A stretch of 64,000 nucleotides of DNA from MGIIa-L3 sp11892u. Lineage in GTDB: Archaea > Thermoplasmatota > Poseidoniia > Poseidoniales > Poseidoniaceae. The translations under genes and the position numbers were made by a program. Positions 52,132 to 60,816 of the stretch are shown piece after piece. The stretch is taken from positions 124,001 to 188,000 of the forward strand of contig CBFHXB010000001.1 in the NCBI GenBank assembly GCA_965659685.1, in the 5' to 3' direction. The notes under the pieces were generated by a model that made no database searches, was not told where the DNA came from, and worked only from the letters and a program-made list of their open reading frames with translations. Numbering within the stretch: position 1 is the stretch's first letter; each line of letters opens with the position of its first letter.

Positions 52132-53199
52132 ATGACTTCGGGATGGCGTCGTCCCTCCCTCCTGCCGCTCGGGTTGGTGGTGGTTGCGGCCGTCATCATT
52201 CTCGCGGGAGGGACCATTCGGATCCTTGATGCAGGCGAGTCCTGTCCAGACTGGCCGAAATGTTTCGGCACATGGACCTTTGACGTAAGCGAAGAAGAGC
52301 AGTTGCAGTGGTGGGAGGACAACCCCGACGCCACTGAGGACACACGCGGCGCCGGTCACACGTACAACGAACTGGAAATTTTCAGCGAATGGGTCCATCG
52401 TTTGCTGGTTGGGCTCGTGGCGTTCCCCATCCTTCTCAATGCGATTTGGATGCACCGGCTTCGGGACACGTACGGCGCCCGCGTTCGCAACGTGGCGGTG
52501 CTGGCTGGGGCATTGCTCGTCATGCAAGCGGGCGTTGGCGCACTGACGGTCGTCTACGACAACCGCGACTGGACCGTCGCCCTCCACTTGTGCATGGCCA
52601 CCATTTGGACCTCAACGCTGCTTCACCAATACCACGCCATGCGCATGATCGAGGGCGTGTCGTGGGGTATTTTCTCGACATCGGGGGCTTTCCTTGCCAA
52701 ACAACGCCGACGTACCGACGCGTTCGCTGCAGCGGTCTTGGTGTTGCTCGCCCTCGGTGCGTGGGTCTCGTCCACGGCCCCGGGCGCTCAATACAATCAG
52801 GCCTGCTCCATCGGATTCCCGGACGGCTGGCCTGCGTGTCGAGGCCAATTGCTTCCGAGCATGGATCACACCGGCATTCTTGTGCAAATGGTGCACAGAA
52901 CCGGTGCCCTCGTGGTGGGAGCGCTGCTGATCTTCGGCGCCGCCCGCATCAAGACCGCCTCTCGAAAGGCGGGAGAACCGTTGGCCTTGGCGGGCGCAGT
53001 GGATTTTGTCGGCGGGTTGTGGATGCTGAATCTCCTGGTGGGTGCAGGCTACATCGTCTTCGCCGATGCGGACGGTTTCCCCGAGGGCTTGTCCCTGCTT
53101 CATCTGGTGCTGGGGGTCACGGCGGCGGTGGTCGCCATCTCCGTGACCATGATGAGTCGCCTCGTTCCCCGCAAGGATGGCGGGGGCGAGTCAGAATGA
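52132..53199 (+). CDS. ctaA: Heme A synthase (CtaA/Cox15)
   Basis: This membrane enzyme oxidises the C8 methyl of heme O to make heme A for cytochrome oxidase. Its ~355 residues hold about eight helices in two homologous halves. Each half has a loop with the family's paired cysteines (ESCPDWPKCFGTW; QACSIGFPDGWPACRGQ), and heme histidines are seen in EWVHRLLVG, VALHLCMATIW, QMVHRTGALVV and LSLLHLVLGV. ATG 52132 is chosen over 52075 because of the TATA element 25-30 nt upstream. ATGA overlap with ctaB. Confidence 0.9.
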   Translation: MTSGWRRPSLLPLGLVVVAAVIILAGGTIRILDAGESCPDWPKCFGTWTFDVSEEEQLQWWEDNPDATEDTRGAGHTYNELEIFSEWVHRLLVGLVAFPILLNAIWMHRLRDTYGARVRNVAVLAGALLVMQAGVGALTVVYDNRDWTVALHLCMATIWTSTLLHQYHAMRMIEGVSWGIFSTSGAFLAKQRRRTDAFAAAVLVLLALGAWVSSTAPGAQYNQACSIGFPDGWPACRGQLLPSMDHTGILVQMVHRTGALVVGALLIFGAARIKTASRKAGEPLALAGAVDFVGGLWMLNLLVGAGYIVFADADGFPEGLSLLHLVLGVTAAVVAISVTMMSRLVPRKDGGGESE

Positions 53200-54194
53200 C
53201 GGAACCTCGTGCCCTGCACCGCGTCCTGATCGACCTGATGAAGCTCCGCGTCGTGGTGTTGCTCCAGATCACCGCCGTCTGTGCCATCCTTGTGCACGAC
53301 CTCCTGGTGCGGTACGGTTCCATCGCTGGAGACCGTTCCTGGTTGGACACCTTCACGGCCATCGCCATCACCTTGGTCGGAGGGACCCTCTCCGCTGGCG
53401 GTTCAAACGCGATTAACATGTGGTACGACGCCGACATCGATCCCCTCATGTCCCGAACGGCAAATCGGCCGATTCCAAAAGGCGAGATCTCCCCTCGCGG
53501 CGCCTTGTTGTTCGGCCTCTTAATCGCCACAGGGGGCAGCTCCGTGTTTCTTCTGGCGCACTGGAAGGCAGCCTTCTGGTCGGCCTTCTCCGTCCTCTTC
53601 TACGTGCTCATTTACACGATTTGGCTCAAGCGCCGCTCCCCACAAAACATCGTGATCGGCGGAATCGCAGGAGCCACACCACCGCTCATCGGTTGGGCTG
53701 TTGCGGCGGCAGAGACGGGCGCTCTTGACGGCGTGAACCCCTTCCTTCTCGGCTCCCCCGTTCCGTGGATGCTCTTCTTGCTCATCTTCCTGTGGACGCC
53801 ACCTCATTTCTGGGCCTTGGCCCTGTACCGGTCCGGGGAATACGCCAAGGCCAGCGTGCCGATGATGAACGAAGTCCGAGGGGCAAAAAGCACCCTCGTG
53901 CAGTCCAAGGTCTACTGCCTCATGTTGCTTCTGTTGGCCGGCGTGCCGGTGTTCTGGCCTGCCTCAGGCTTGCCCTTGCTCTGGGCTATCACGTCGGCTG
54001 GATTGTCGCTTTGGTATGCCAAATCCGTGTGGGCCATCGATCCAGAGGAACCCTTTGACGACAACGGGCGAATGCCAAAAGCGGCCAAGTCCTTCTTCAG
54101 GAGTCTGTACTACCTCGGTTGGATGTTCCTTTCTTTGGTCGTCATTTCTGCCTTCCCGCCGTCTTGGCTCGGTGTGCTCGGCCCGCTGAACTGA
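53196..54194 (+). CDS. ctaB: Protoheme IX farnesyltransferase (heme O synthase)
   Basis: It attaches a farnesyl group to heme B, giving heme O, the substrate of CtaA. The 332-residue, roughly nine-helix UbiA-family protein has the prenyl-diphosphate motif NAINMWYDADIDPLMSRTANRPIP and the heme-specific LWTPPHFWALALYRSGEYAKASVPMM. Its start overlaps ctaA by 4 nt, so both steps are coupled. An aa3-type oxidase is implied elsewhere in the genome. Confidence 0.94.
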   Translation: MTEPRALHRVLIDLMKLRVVVLLQITAVCAILVHDLLVRYGSIAGDRSWLDTFTAIAITLVGGTLSAGGSNAINMWYDADIDPLMSRTANRPIPKGEISPRGALLFGLLIATGGSSVFLLAHWKAAFWSAFSVLFYVLIYTIWLKRRSPQNIVIGGIAGATPPLIGWAVAAAETGALDGVNPFLLGSPVPWMLFLLIFLWTPPHFWALALYRSGEYAKASVPMMNEVRGAKSTLVQSKVYCLMLLLLAGVPVFWPASGLPLLWAITSAGLSLWYAKSVWAIDPEEPFDDNGRMPKAAKSFFRSLYYLGWMFLSLVVISAFPPSWLGVLGPLN

Positions 54195-54268
54195 ACGGCC
54201 CTCAGACCCGCCTTCTTTGGGCCGTCGGAAGCGATGAGTCTTTGAGATAGGAGCGGGAGGTTTCGCTC

Positions 54269-57241
54269 ATGGATGCAGACAGGCTGCCGCGTTGGCGTCC
54301 GCTGCTTCTCGTCGGGCTTCTCCTCACGTCCCTCATGGTGACCTTGCCCGTCGCTTCAGCGGCCTCCGGTGATCTTGGCCTGACCAGTGCCATAAGCCCC
54401 CTCCAGGCGCAACACGTCAATGCCTTCAATCAGGTTCCGTTGGAAGTTCAAGTGACCAACGAGGATCCCGGTGGCAGCAGCGCGCCCCGCGACATCGAAT
54501 GGGAAGCGTGCCCCGAGGGTGCGCCAAGCGGGCACACGCACTGCGATCAGGGCTCGGGCACGATTCCAAGCTTGCCGACGTTGCAAAGTTACACCTACGC
54601 GTTCTCAACGACATGGTCACCCTCCACCTCACACTGGACGACAGGGACGGTTGAGGCCAATTACACCGTGACCTTCTCCTTCGTCGAAGCCGATTTCGAC
54701 ACCAGCGACGATGAATTGATCGTGGTGGTGGTGGTGACGAAGGAATTCAAGGACATCATGGTCCCGGAGGACCAAGATCCTCGTGATGGCCTTCTTGACG
54801 TGGCCAGCGACAACGACGGTGCAGTGTTGAACACGAACGTCACCTACCCGCGGCAAGGCGAAACTTGGCGGATCAACTACGACGTTTACCTCTGCGGTGA
54901 TTGTGACCTCAACATGACATGGGGATGGCGCCTGACGCACGACTTTGGTGGCGCACCTGTGGCGGAGTCGTACACCGACGTTGACCTGACGGGATACAAC
55001 TGGGGTGGGTTGACCCAGCTCAGCAGGGACCTTCCAACCTTCTCCCACGATGAGCCTGGTCGTTACCTCCTTGAGTTTGGCATCTTCAATTCCAGTGGAG
55101 ATTTGGTCCCGACCAACAACGTCGACAGCGTTCACCTCCGGCTTGACGACACGTCCGATCTGGTCGTGATGGGCTTCATGCCGACCCACAACACGCAGGA
55201 TCCAACCGCGCCGTATTACTACGGGAACGACGCCGTGGCCGCCGTGGTCGAAAACCAAGGCAACACCACCATCACCGGCTCTTCCATGACCATGACCGTC
55301 TCTGACGTCCTTGGCAACTTGGACACGCAACAGACGTGTTCCCTGCCGACCCTGACCCCCGGTGCGTCCCATCAGTGCCTCTTCGACCTCGATTTCACCG
55401 GTGTTGATCGGCGAATTTCGGTCACCATCCCGATCGACCTTGGTCTTTGGAACGACGTGAATCCCGAAGACAACGAAGTCACCCAAAGCGGCGTGGACAT
55501 TGAGGTTGGGCCCATTCGAGCGTCCATTTCTCAATCCAACAGCAACGGCATCTACACCACGGCCGAGACGATGACCTTGGTTGCCCGAACCGCAGAAACG
55601 GCCGCTGGTCCACTCAACTACACGTGGAAAATTGACGGCGTCTTCGATCTCCTGCCCGGTTGGCATGGGGCCGTGGTTGAAGTTCCGGTGGCCAACTATG
55701 ATCTTGGGCAACACACCATTGCCCTCATCGTCCGCGACGGCATGGGATACAGCGAATCGGAATTCCTCACCATCACCATCCTTCACCACACCGACATCGA
55801 CGGTGGTGCCGCCTACACCGGCGAAGGACTGAGCGTCAACGAAGCGGTCCTCGTGCACGAGGAAAGCCTCCCTCTGCTTGGCCTCAATTACGGCATTGGG
55901 AATGGAAAGGCGCCCTTGATGATTCATTCCTTCGGATTGGAAGCCCCGGCCTCTTCGGACGAAGACGTCGAACTGATCGAAATGGACATTCAGTTCAACC
56001 TCAGTGAACTGCTCCCGGCCAACATCATCCCAGAGACGGTCGAACTTCGATTCCTCCCTGCGATGAACTCCACCACCTGGGGCTTCGTGGCGCCGCCCAA
56101 CGAAGTCACGGTTCATGACGACGGAACCATTGACGTCACCCTGCGAGAAAACGCCATCCTCCTGTTCATCGGCGTGTTGCCCATGCCCGAGGTGAACTTG
56201 GAAGACGTGCGTCTTGAGCGTCGCCCTGAGGGCCATCTCGAAGTCCTTTGGAACGCCACTGGAGACGTGGAAAACCCGTACCTTTCAGGTTGGAACATCT
56301 ACAAACTGGCGGTTCCAGTCGGCTCTTCCACGTATTTCCCCTCCCCTGAGGCCTCGTCCAATCCATCGTTTTGGGAGGACTTCACCGAATCGACCTTCGT
56401 CGCCACCACCGACATCAGCAACGACCGGTGGTACGACGATGAACCCCTTCCCACTGGCACCTGCGCCTCCTACCTCGTGGCCCCCGCCAACCGAGCCGGC
56501 GATCCAGACCTGTTCCGACTCAACGTGACCGACGGTGAGCAAGGCGTCCCCGGACTGTTCTGTGCCGACGCGATTCCACCGGTGTTGACGGTGAGCAACC
56601 TCCGTGCGACCAGCACCTTCTCCAACGACACGTCATGCCATGAGCGCACCGGGAATTGGGACCGCTGTTACGACGTCAGGGTGTCATGGATCTGGCCAGA
56701 TCACGAGCCTGAGGGTGAAGTGTCTTGGGATTTGTATCGCGTGGAGGTGAACCCGAACGGCCTCGACCTCCGTGCTTTGATGCCCATTGAGAGCAACATG
56801 CAGGCCGTGCCCGGCGAAGAAGGCGTCTTCACCACCAACGGAACCCAGGACGAGTCGATTCGACCTTATCGCGTGTTCTACTACGTCCTGACGCCAACCG
56901 ATGCCGTGGGCAACGACAACCCAGTCGTCATCGCACAGAACAGCGTTCGGCTCTACATCGAAGACCAATGGTGGGCCTACAATCAGCACCTGATTCCCGA
57001 GCCTGAGCCCGAACCTGAACCGCCCCTCGGCAGCCCATGGGTCGGCAAGTTCGTTGACGGGATGTCGAACGACAGCTTGTTCCAAACGGCCCTTGGCGTG
57101 CTGCTGCTCGTTTTCGTGATGGTCGCGATTGGCCTCCCCGTCCTCAACCGACGGCACCGACGTCTCAAGCGCATCGTCGCTGCACGCATTCGGCAGCAAG
57201 AAACCCAGAACGTGGCAGAGGAGTTTGACGACTTCTTCTGA
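54269..57241 (+). CDS. Large cell-surface protein with beta-sandwich repeats
   Basis: A signal peptide (LLLVGLLLTSLMVTLPVASA) leads a 990-residue protein of successive Ig/CARDB-like beta domains rich in Asn, Thr and Asp, with N-glycosylation sequons. Near the C-terminus an EPEPEPEPP spacer precedes a membrane helix (ALGVLLLVFVMVAIGLPVL) and a basic cytoplasmic tail. No catalytic motif is visible; a stalk, adhesion or S-layer-associated role is likely. GGGAGG 8 nt before the ATG supports the start. Confidence 0.8.
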   Translation: MDADRLPRWRPLLLVGLLLTSLMVTLPVASAASGDLGLTSAISPLQAQHVNAFNQVPLEVQVTNEDPGGSSAPRDIEWEACPEGAPSGHTHCDQGSGTIPSLPTLQSYTYAFSTTWSPSTSHWTTGTVEANYTVTFSFVEADFDTSDDELIVVVVVTKEFKDIMVPEDQDPRDGLLDVASDNDGAVLNTNVTYPRQGETWRINYDVYLCGDCDLNMTWGWRLTHDFGGAPVAESYTDVDLTGYNWGGLTQLSRDLPTFSHDEPGRYLLEFGIFNSSGDLVPTNNVDSVHLRLDDTSDLVVMGFMPTHNTQDPTAPYYYGNDAVAAVVENQGNTTITGSSMTMTVSDVLGNLDTQQTCSLPTLTPGASHQCLFDLDFTGVDRRISVTIPIDLGLWNDVNPEDNEVTQSGVDIEVGPIRASISQSNSNGIYTTAETMTLVARTAETAAGPLNYTWKIDGVFDLLPGWHGAVVEVPVANYDLGQHTIALIVRDGMGYSESEFLTITILHHTDIDGGAAYTGEGLSVNEAVLVHEESLPLLGLNYGIGNGKAPLMIHSFGLEAPASSDEDVELIEMDIQFNLSELLPANIIPETVELRFLPAMNSTTWGFVAPPNEVTVHDDGTIDVTLRENAILLFIGVLPMPEVNLEDVRLERRPEGHLEVLWNATGDVENPYLSGWNIYKLAVPVGSSTYFPSPEASSNPSFWEDFTESTFVATTDISNDRWYDDEPLPTGTCASYLVAPANRAGDPDLFRLNVTDGEQGVPGLFCADAIPPVLTVSNLRATSTFSNDTSCHERTGNWDRCYDVRVSWIWPDHEPEGEVSWDLYRVEVNPNGLDLRALMPIESNMQAVPGEEGVFTTNGTQDESIRPYRVFYYVLTPTDAVGNDNPVVIAQNSVRLYIEDQWWAYNQHLIPEPEPEPEPPLGSPWVGKFVDGMSNDSLFQTALGVLLLVFVMVAIGLPVLNRRHRRLKRIVAARIRQQETQNVAEEFDDFF

Positions 57242-57295
57242 AGTCGAGCACCCACCGCAGCCTTCTTGACCGCATCTCGGGTGGCCGGGAACGCT

Positions 57296-57379
57296 GCGGT
57301 GATCGCATAGCCTGGCCATTGCGCTGGATTGCTAATCCAGTGGGTTTTACCCACGGGAGTTCGAATCTCCCTCACCGCG
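57296..57379 (+). tRNA. tRNA-Ser (anticodon GCT)
   Basis: The acceptor stem GCGGTGA pairs with TCACCGC. The anticodon arm CTGGA-TTGCTAA-TCCAG carries GCT, reading AGC/AGT serine codons. A long variable arm TGGGT-TTT-ACCCA marks a class II tRNA, and the T arm GGGAG-TTCGAAT-CTCCC is perfect. Discriminator is G; CCA is not encoded, as usual in archaea. No intron is seen. Confidence 0.95.
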
Positions 57380-57435
57380 CCTCTTTCTCCACCTGCTGAC
57401 GACAGGCTCATGGTGCCCGCGCGCAGAGTCGGGCC

Positions 57436-58521
57436 ATGCGGGACGTGACCGGACTTCGGCGCGACCGCGACGGTCTGACGGCGGTCATCGAATTCCTGTC
57501 TGCTTTCACCCTGTTTCTGATGATCTTGACCGCCTTCTTGGCGCTCGCTCAGATGCAGATGGGGTCCAACGACCCATACCTCGACCGTTTGGACCGCTCA
57601 GCCGTGCTTGGGCTTGACCGGCTGGTGGCCGACGAAGGATGGTTCGTGCCGATCGTGGACGGCGAAGTCGACGTCGCTAACGGCACCAGCGCATGGCATG
57701 AACAAAGCGCTGAGGCACTGCACGAAGGGCGTGTACGAGCAGGGCTTGTCGTCGACGGAAAGCTCGACGAAGCCCGCCTTGCGGGACTCGGGAAGGTGAC
57801 CGAGCAAGGGTTTGCTGCAGGACTCGGTCTGGATGCGTCCTTTGAGGTCCATCTTCGCATTGACCTCCTCGACGCGAACGGCAGCACACTCGAGACGGTC
57901 TTCGATGGAGGCACCACTCGGATTGGAGCAGAAACCTCCAGCCGTGCGACCCGTTTGGTGGTGGGCGATGGAACCCTGTACCGCGTGTCCATGGAAGTGC
58001 ACGACGGCGGTCGAGCCTCCTCCATTCTCCAAGTGACCGAGGTTCATCCTCACCCTGACAACGGAGGGCCCGAATGGTTTGAGATGCACAATCCCGAAGG
58101 TTTCGCCGTTCGTTTGCTCGGTTGGTCGTTCCACGTCATCGACGGCCGAGACACGACGGATCATCTCATGCTGGACGGCCTCATCACCGGTGGAGGCGTT
58201 GCGGTGTTCACGGGAGATGCCACCTCGCAAGACAGCGGCAACGCCACGCAAGTCTACGACCTCGGCATCGTTGGCCTCCTGGGCGTCGGACAAATCGACG
58301 TCCTGCCCGACGACAAAGGAGAGCTTCGGGTTGACTACACCGACCCCACCACCAGCCTGCCTGCGACCCGGCAAGCCGTGCTTTGGGGCGGGGCCACGGA
58401 GCACTTTCTGACGTCCGGAGACGGGTTGACCTGGAACGGGACGGACCTTCGGGACATGGGCGATTGGACCGTGAACAGCACACCTACCCCCGGTTCATGG
58501 ACCCCGGCCATTGCGGCGTGA
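57436..58521 (+). CDS. Type IV pilin-like protein with lamin-tail domain
   Basis: The N-terminus (LRRDRDG then LTAVIEFLSAFTLFLMILTAFLAL) matches a class III signal peptide: a charged leader, a processing site after glycine and a hydrophobic helix typical of archaeal pilins. The first ~190 residues after it are beta-rich. The C-terminal ~150 residues begin LQVTEVHPHPDNGGPEWFEMHNP, a lamin-tail (LTD) domain of the kind found on secreted proteins and nucleases. Its role may be a pseudopilin carrying a binding module. It sits between tRNA-Ser and three KaiC-like genes. Confidence 0.7.
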   Translation: MRDVTGLRRDRDGLTAVIEFLSAFTLFLMILTAFLALAQMQMGSNDPYLDRLDRSAVLGLDRLVADEGWFVPIVDGEVDVANGTSAWHEQSAEALHEGRVRAGLVVDGKLDEARLAGLGKVTEQGFAAGLGLDASFEVHLRIDLLDANGSTLETVFDGGTTRIGAETSSRATRLVVGDGTLYRVSMEVHDGGRASSILQVTEVHPHPDNGGPEWFEMHNPEGFAVRLLGWSFHVIDGRDTTDHLMLDGLITGGGVAVFTGDATSQDSGNATQVYDLGIVGLLGVGQIDVLPDDKGELRVDYTDPTTSLPATRQAVLWGGATEHFLTSGDGLTWNGTDLRDMGDWTVNSTPTPGSWTPAIAA

Positions 58522-58570
58522 GGCACCACGGGCGGCGGATGCTTCTTGAACCGAAGTCCCGCGTCAAGGA

Positions 58571-59362
58571 ATGAAGCCCATGATGCCAAACAGCGTCTAT
58601 ACCCGCGACCGGTGCGTCACCGGCATCCACGGGTTGGATGAAATCCTTCGTGGTGGCATTCCCTACGGTTCCACCGTGCTTGCTGCAGGAACCTGTGGGT
58701 CGGGGAAGACCACCTTGGCGATGGAATTCCTCGTGCGCGGAGCGCTCGCAGGTGAGGCATGCGCGCACTTTACCGCCACAGAGCCGAGCGTGAAATTGCT
58801 CGAAAACATCCGGCAGTACTCGTTTTTCGACATGAACATGGTGGACACCGGCCTGATCAACGTCTTCGACGTTGACGTCCTGTATTCTTGGCTTGGTCTC
58901 GACAAGGCCACCTTTGACCTGGACGACGTTCACGCCCTCATCAAAGCCATCGTTGACATTGTCAACACCATCGGCGTGACCCGTTTGGTCATCGATTCCG
59001 TCACCACGTTGTGTTACAAGATCAAGAGCGAACAGCTGATCCGTGACTTCCTGTTCACGCTCGGGAAGAAGTTGGCCACCTTGGGCTGCACCACCGTCCT
59101 CATTTCAGAAATCACCTCGGCCACAGAAAACGCCCATTGGTCCTCCTTCGGCGTGGAAGAAGCCATCGCAGACGGCATTATCGTCATGGGCGACGTCGAG
59201 CGGATGGGCCATCTGCTCCGGTTCTTGCAGGTCGTGAAAATGCGTGGAACCGCCCACAGCCGGGCAAAACATTCCATTGAACTCACCCAATTGGGTGTGA
59301 TGCTCACACCGATGCTCAAGTGGGGCGCGGTTTCTGACCAAACGACAGGGTGGGGTGCCTGA
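58571..59362 (+). CDS. KaiC/RecA-superfamily ATPase (intact P-loop)
   Basis: This is a single-domain KaiC-like ATPase of ~263 residues. It has the leader GIHGLDEILRGGIPYGS, Walker A AGTCGSGKTTLAMEF, a glutamate in FTATEPSVKLL, Walker B TRLVIDSVTTL and a sensor-like VLISEITSATENAHWSSFGVEEAIADGII. ATGs at 58571, 58580 and 58583 are all in frame; AAGGA favours 58580. It heads a tightly packed set with two degenerate paralogues, suggesting a hetero-oligomer. Related proteins include KaiC, GvpD and the archaellum protein ArlH. Confidence 0.85.
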   Translation: MKPMMPNSVYTRDRCVTGIHGLDEILRGGIPYGSTVLAAGTCGSGKTTLAMEFLVRGALAGEACAHFTATEPSVKLLENIRQYSFFDMNMVDTGLINVFDVDVLYSWLGLDKATFDLDDVHALIKAIVDIVNTIGVTRLVIDSVTTLCYKIKSEQLIRDFLFTLGKKLATLGCTTVLISEITSATENAHWSSFGVEEAIADGIIVMGDVERMGHLLRFLQVVKMRGTAHSRAKHSIELTQLGVMLTPMLKWGAVSDQTTGWGA

Positions 59363-59364
59363 GC

Positions 59365-59949
59365 ATGTTCGAACTCGATGCCCTGATCGCCGAGCAATTG
59401 ACCGAAGTGTCGCTCAACAGCGCCGTTCAGGTGCGCTGCGGGAACTCGAACTCCTTCATGGTCACCGCCAGCACCATGCTGCCGCTTATCCAATCCTTTG
59501 GGATGGCTGGCGTCTACATTTCCGCCAGCAGGGGGGCGGTGGAAATCATTCAGGCCTTCGAGTCGATTGGCGTTGATGTCAGCAACATTCAGTTCCTCGA
59601 TTTGGTGTCTTCCGGCATCCTCGGTGGGACCGACGTCCCCTATCCGAATGTGCACTTTGTGGACAGCCCCATCATGCTCGAATCCGTTCTTCTCAGGACG
59701 CTTTACATCCTTCGGACCTCGACGTTTGAACGAAACTTCGTCCTCGTGGACAGCATCAACGCTTTGTCCATCTACAACGATGACAGGATGCTCGCGGAGT
59801 ACCTTCACACCTTCATCAACACGTTCAGGCAACGCGAGGTCCTCTCCGTGCTCCTCAACGTGCCGGACCAGACACCGCCGCTCGTGTTGGCGAACCTGGA
59901 CCTGTACTGCACGTCCTTAATCGACCGTGGACAGGTCGTCATTCAGTGA
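59365..59949 (+). CDS. KaiC-like protein lacking the P-loop lysine (paralogue 2)
   Basis: The ~194-residue product is alignable in layout with its upstream neighbour, but its P-loop reads VRCGNSNSFMV, without the GKT lysine. A Walker-B-like NFVLVDSINALSIYND and late strands (VLSVLLNVPDQ) persist. It probably cannot hydrolyse ATP and may be structural or regulatory. ATG 59365 lies 2 nt after the upstream gene's stop and the next GTG begins 9 nt after its own. Confidence 0.7.
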   Translation: MFELDALIAEQLTEVSLNSAVQVRCGNSNSFMVTASTMLPLIQSFGMAGVYISASRGAVEIIQAFESIGVDVSNIQFLDLVSSGILGGTDVPYPNVHFVDSPIMLESVLLRTLYILRTSTFERNFVLVDSINALSIYNDDRMLAEYLHTFINTFRQREVLSVLLNVPDQTPPLVLANLDLYCTSLIDRGQVVIQ

Positions 59950-59958
59950 GGTGGAACC

Positions 59959-60759
59959 GTGGCAGACATGACCTTCAGCGCAGAAGACGAGGAATTCTTC
60001 GGAAAGGTCGGCAGCTTTGGTGTCCCGAAGTTCGACGGTGTGATGGGCGGAGGCGTGCCTCGTGGGTTCATGATCGTCGCCTTCACCCAAACCGGGTCCG
60101 GGTCTGAACTCTTCGCCAAGCAATTCACCTCTCCGGCTGAAGAGCCCGAAAACACCATCCTCATCTCCACCAACGAGGCACAGCAAGAGATCATCCGCGT
60201 GTACGAGAAGTACAGCTGGCCCTTGGACATCGGCGTCAGGACCGTGGGTGAGGAATACAACGCCAGCGTCCTGGAGCGCGATTTGCTCGCGAGCAGGTAC
60301 CGTTTGGAGGGCTTCCAACTTCCCGACATTCAGCGCTTGGCGCAAACCCGTTTTGTCGATACCGAAAACCGCGATTTCCTCACCGAAGTGACCAACGAAG
60401 TCATGGCACTGGATCCATATTTCCGGGCGGTGCTCGACAGCATGGATTTCTTTGTTCAGCGTGAGGATCCCTCTCGCGTCATTTCCATGATGCGCATGCT
60501 CCAAGCGCACACGCAGATGGTCCGTGGCCTGTTGCTCGTCACCATCTCATCCGACGGATTGCCTCCCGGTCTGCGGCAAGAAGTGGCTGGCATCGCCGAC
60601 ATGGTGCTCGAATTCAAGGTCCGGACCATCGGTACGGATTTCGAAACCTCGATGACCGTGACCAAATTCCGCAACGCACCGGAAAATCTCCGCATCCTGG
60701 TGTTCCGTGTGACGCCAGAGGAATGCATCACGCCCGAAACCGTGGAACGCATCGCGTGA
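59959..60759 (+). CDS. KaiC-like protein with degenerate P-loop (paralogue 3)
   Basis: This 266-residue protein starts like its paralogue (FGVPKFDGVMGGGVPRGFMIVAF), but the P-loop is TQTGSGSELFAK, with serine-glutamate in place of lysine-threonine. Walker B may be FRAVLDSMDFFVQ. LLLVTISSDGLPPGLRQEVAGIADMVLEFKV is the typical C-terminal KaiC-family end. The start is GTG 59959 with GAGGTGG 5 nt upstream. Together the three genes look like one active and two inactive subunits of a complex. Confidence 0.75.
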   Translation: MADMTFSAEDEEFFGKVGSFGVPKFDGVMGGGVPRGFMIVAFTQTGSGSELFAKQFTSPAEEPENTILISTNEAQQEIIRVYEKYSWPLDIGVRTVGEEYNASVLERDLLASRYRLEGFQLPDIQRLAQTRFVDTENRDFLTEVTNEVMALDPYFRAVLDSMDFFVQREDPSRVISMMRMLQAHTQMVRGLLLVTISSDGLPPGLRQEVAGIADMVLEFKVRTIGTDFETSMTVTKFRNAPENLRILVFRVTPEECITPETVERIA

Positions 60760-60816
60760 CGACGGCCGCAGGGTCCGAGCGAAGCATCAAGAGGGGGCGA
60801 CCGGCGACGTGGGACC

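Noticed and set aside
54629..56236. 535-codon open frame on the minus strand inside the large surface protein gene
   Set aside because: High-GC antisense shadow; the translation is rich in His/Val/Gly with no domain, and the plus-strand frame has a signal peptide, repeats and membrane anchor.
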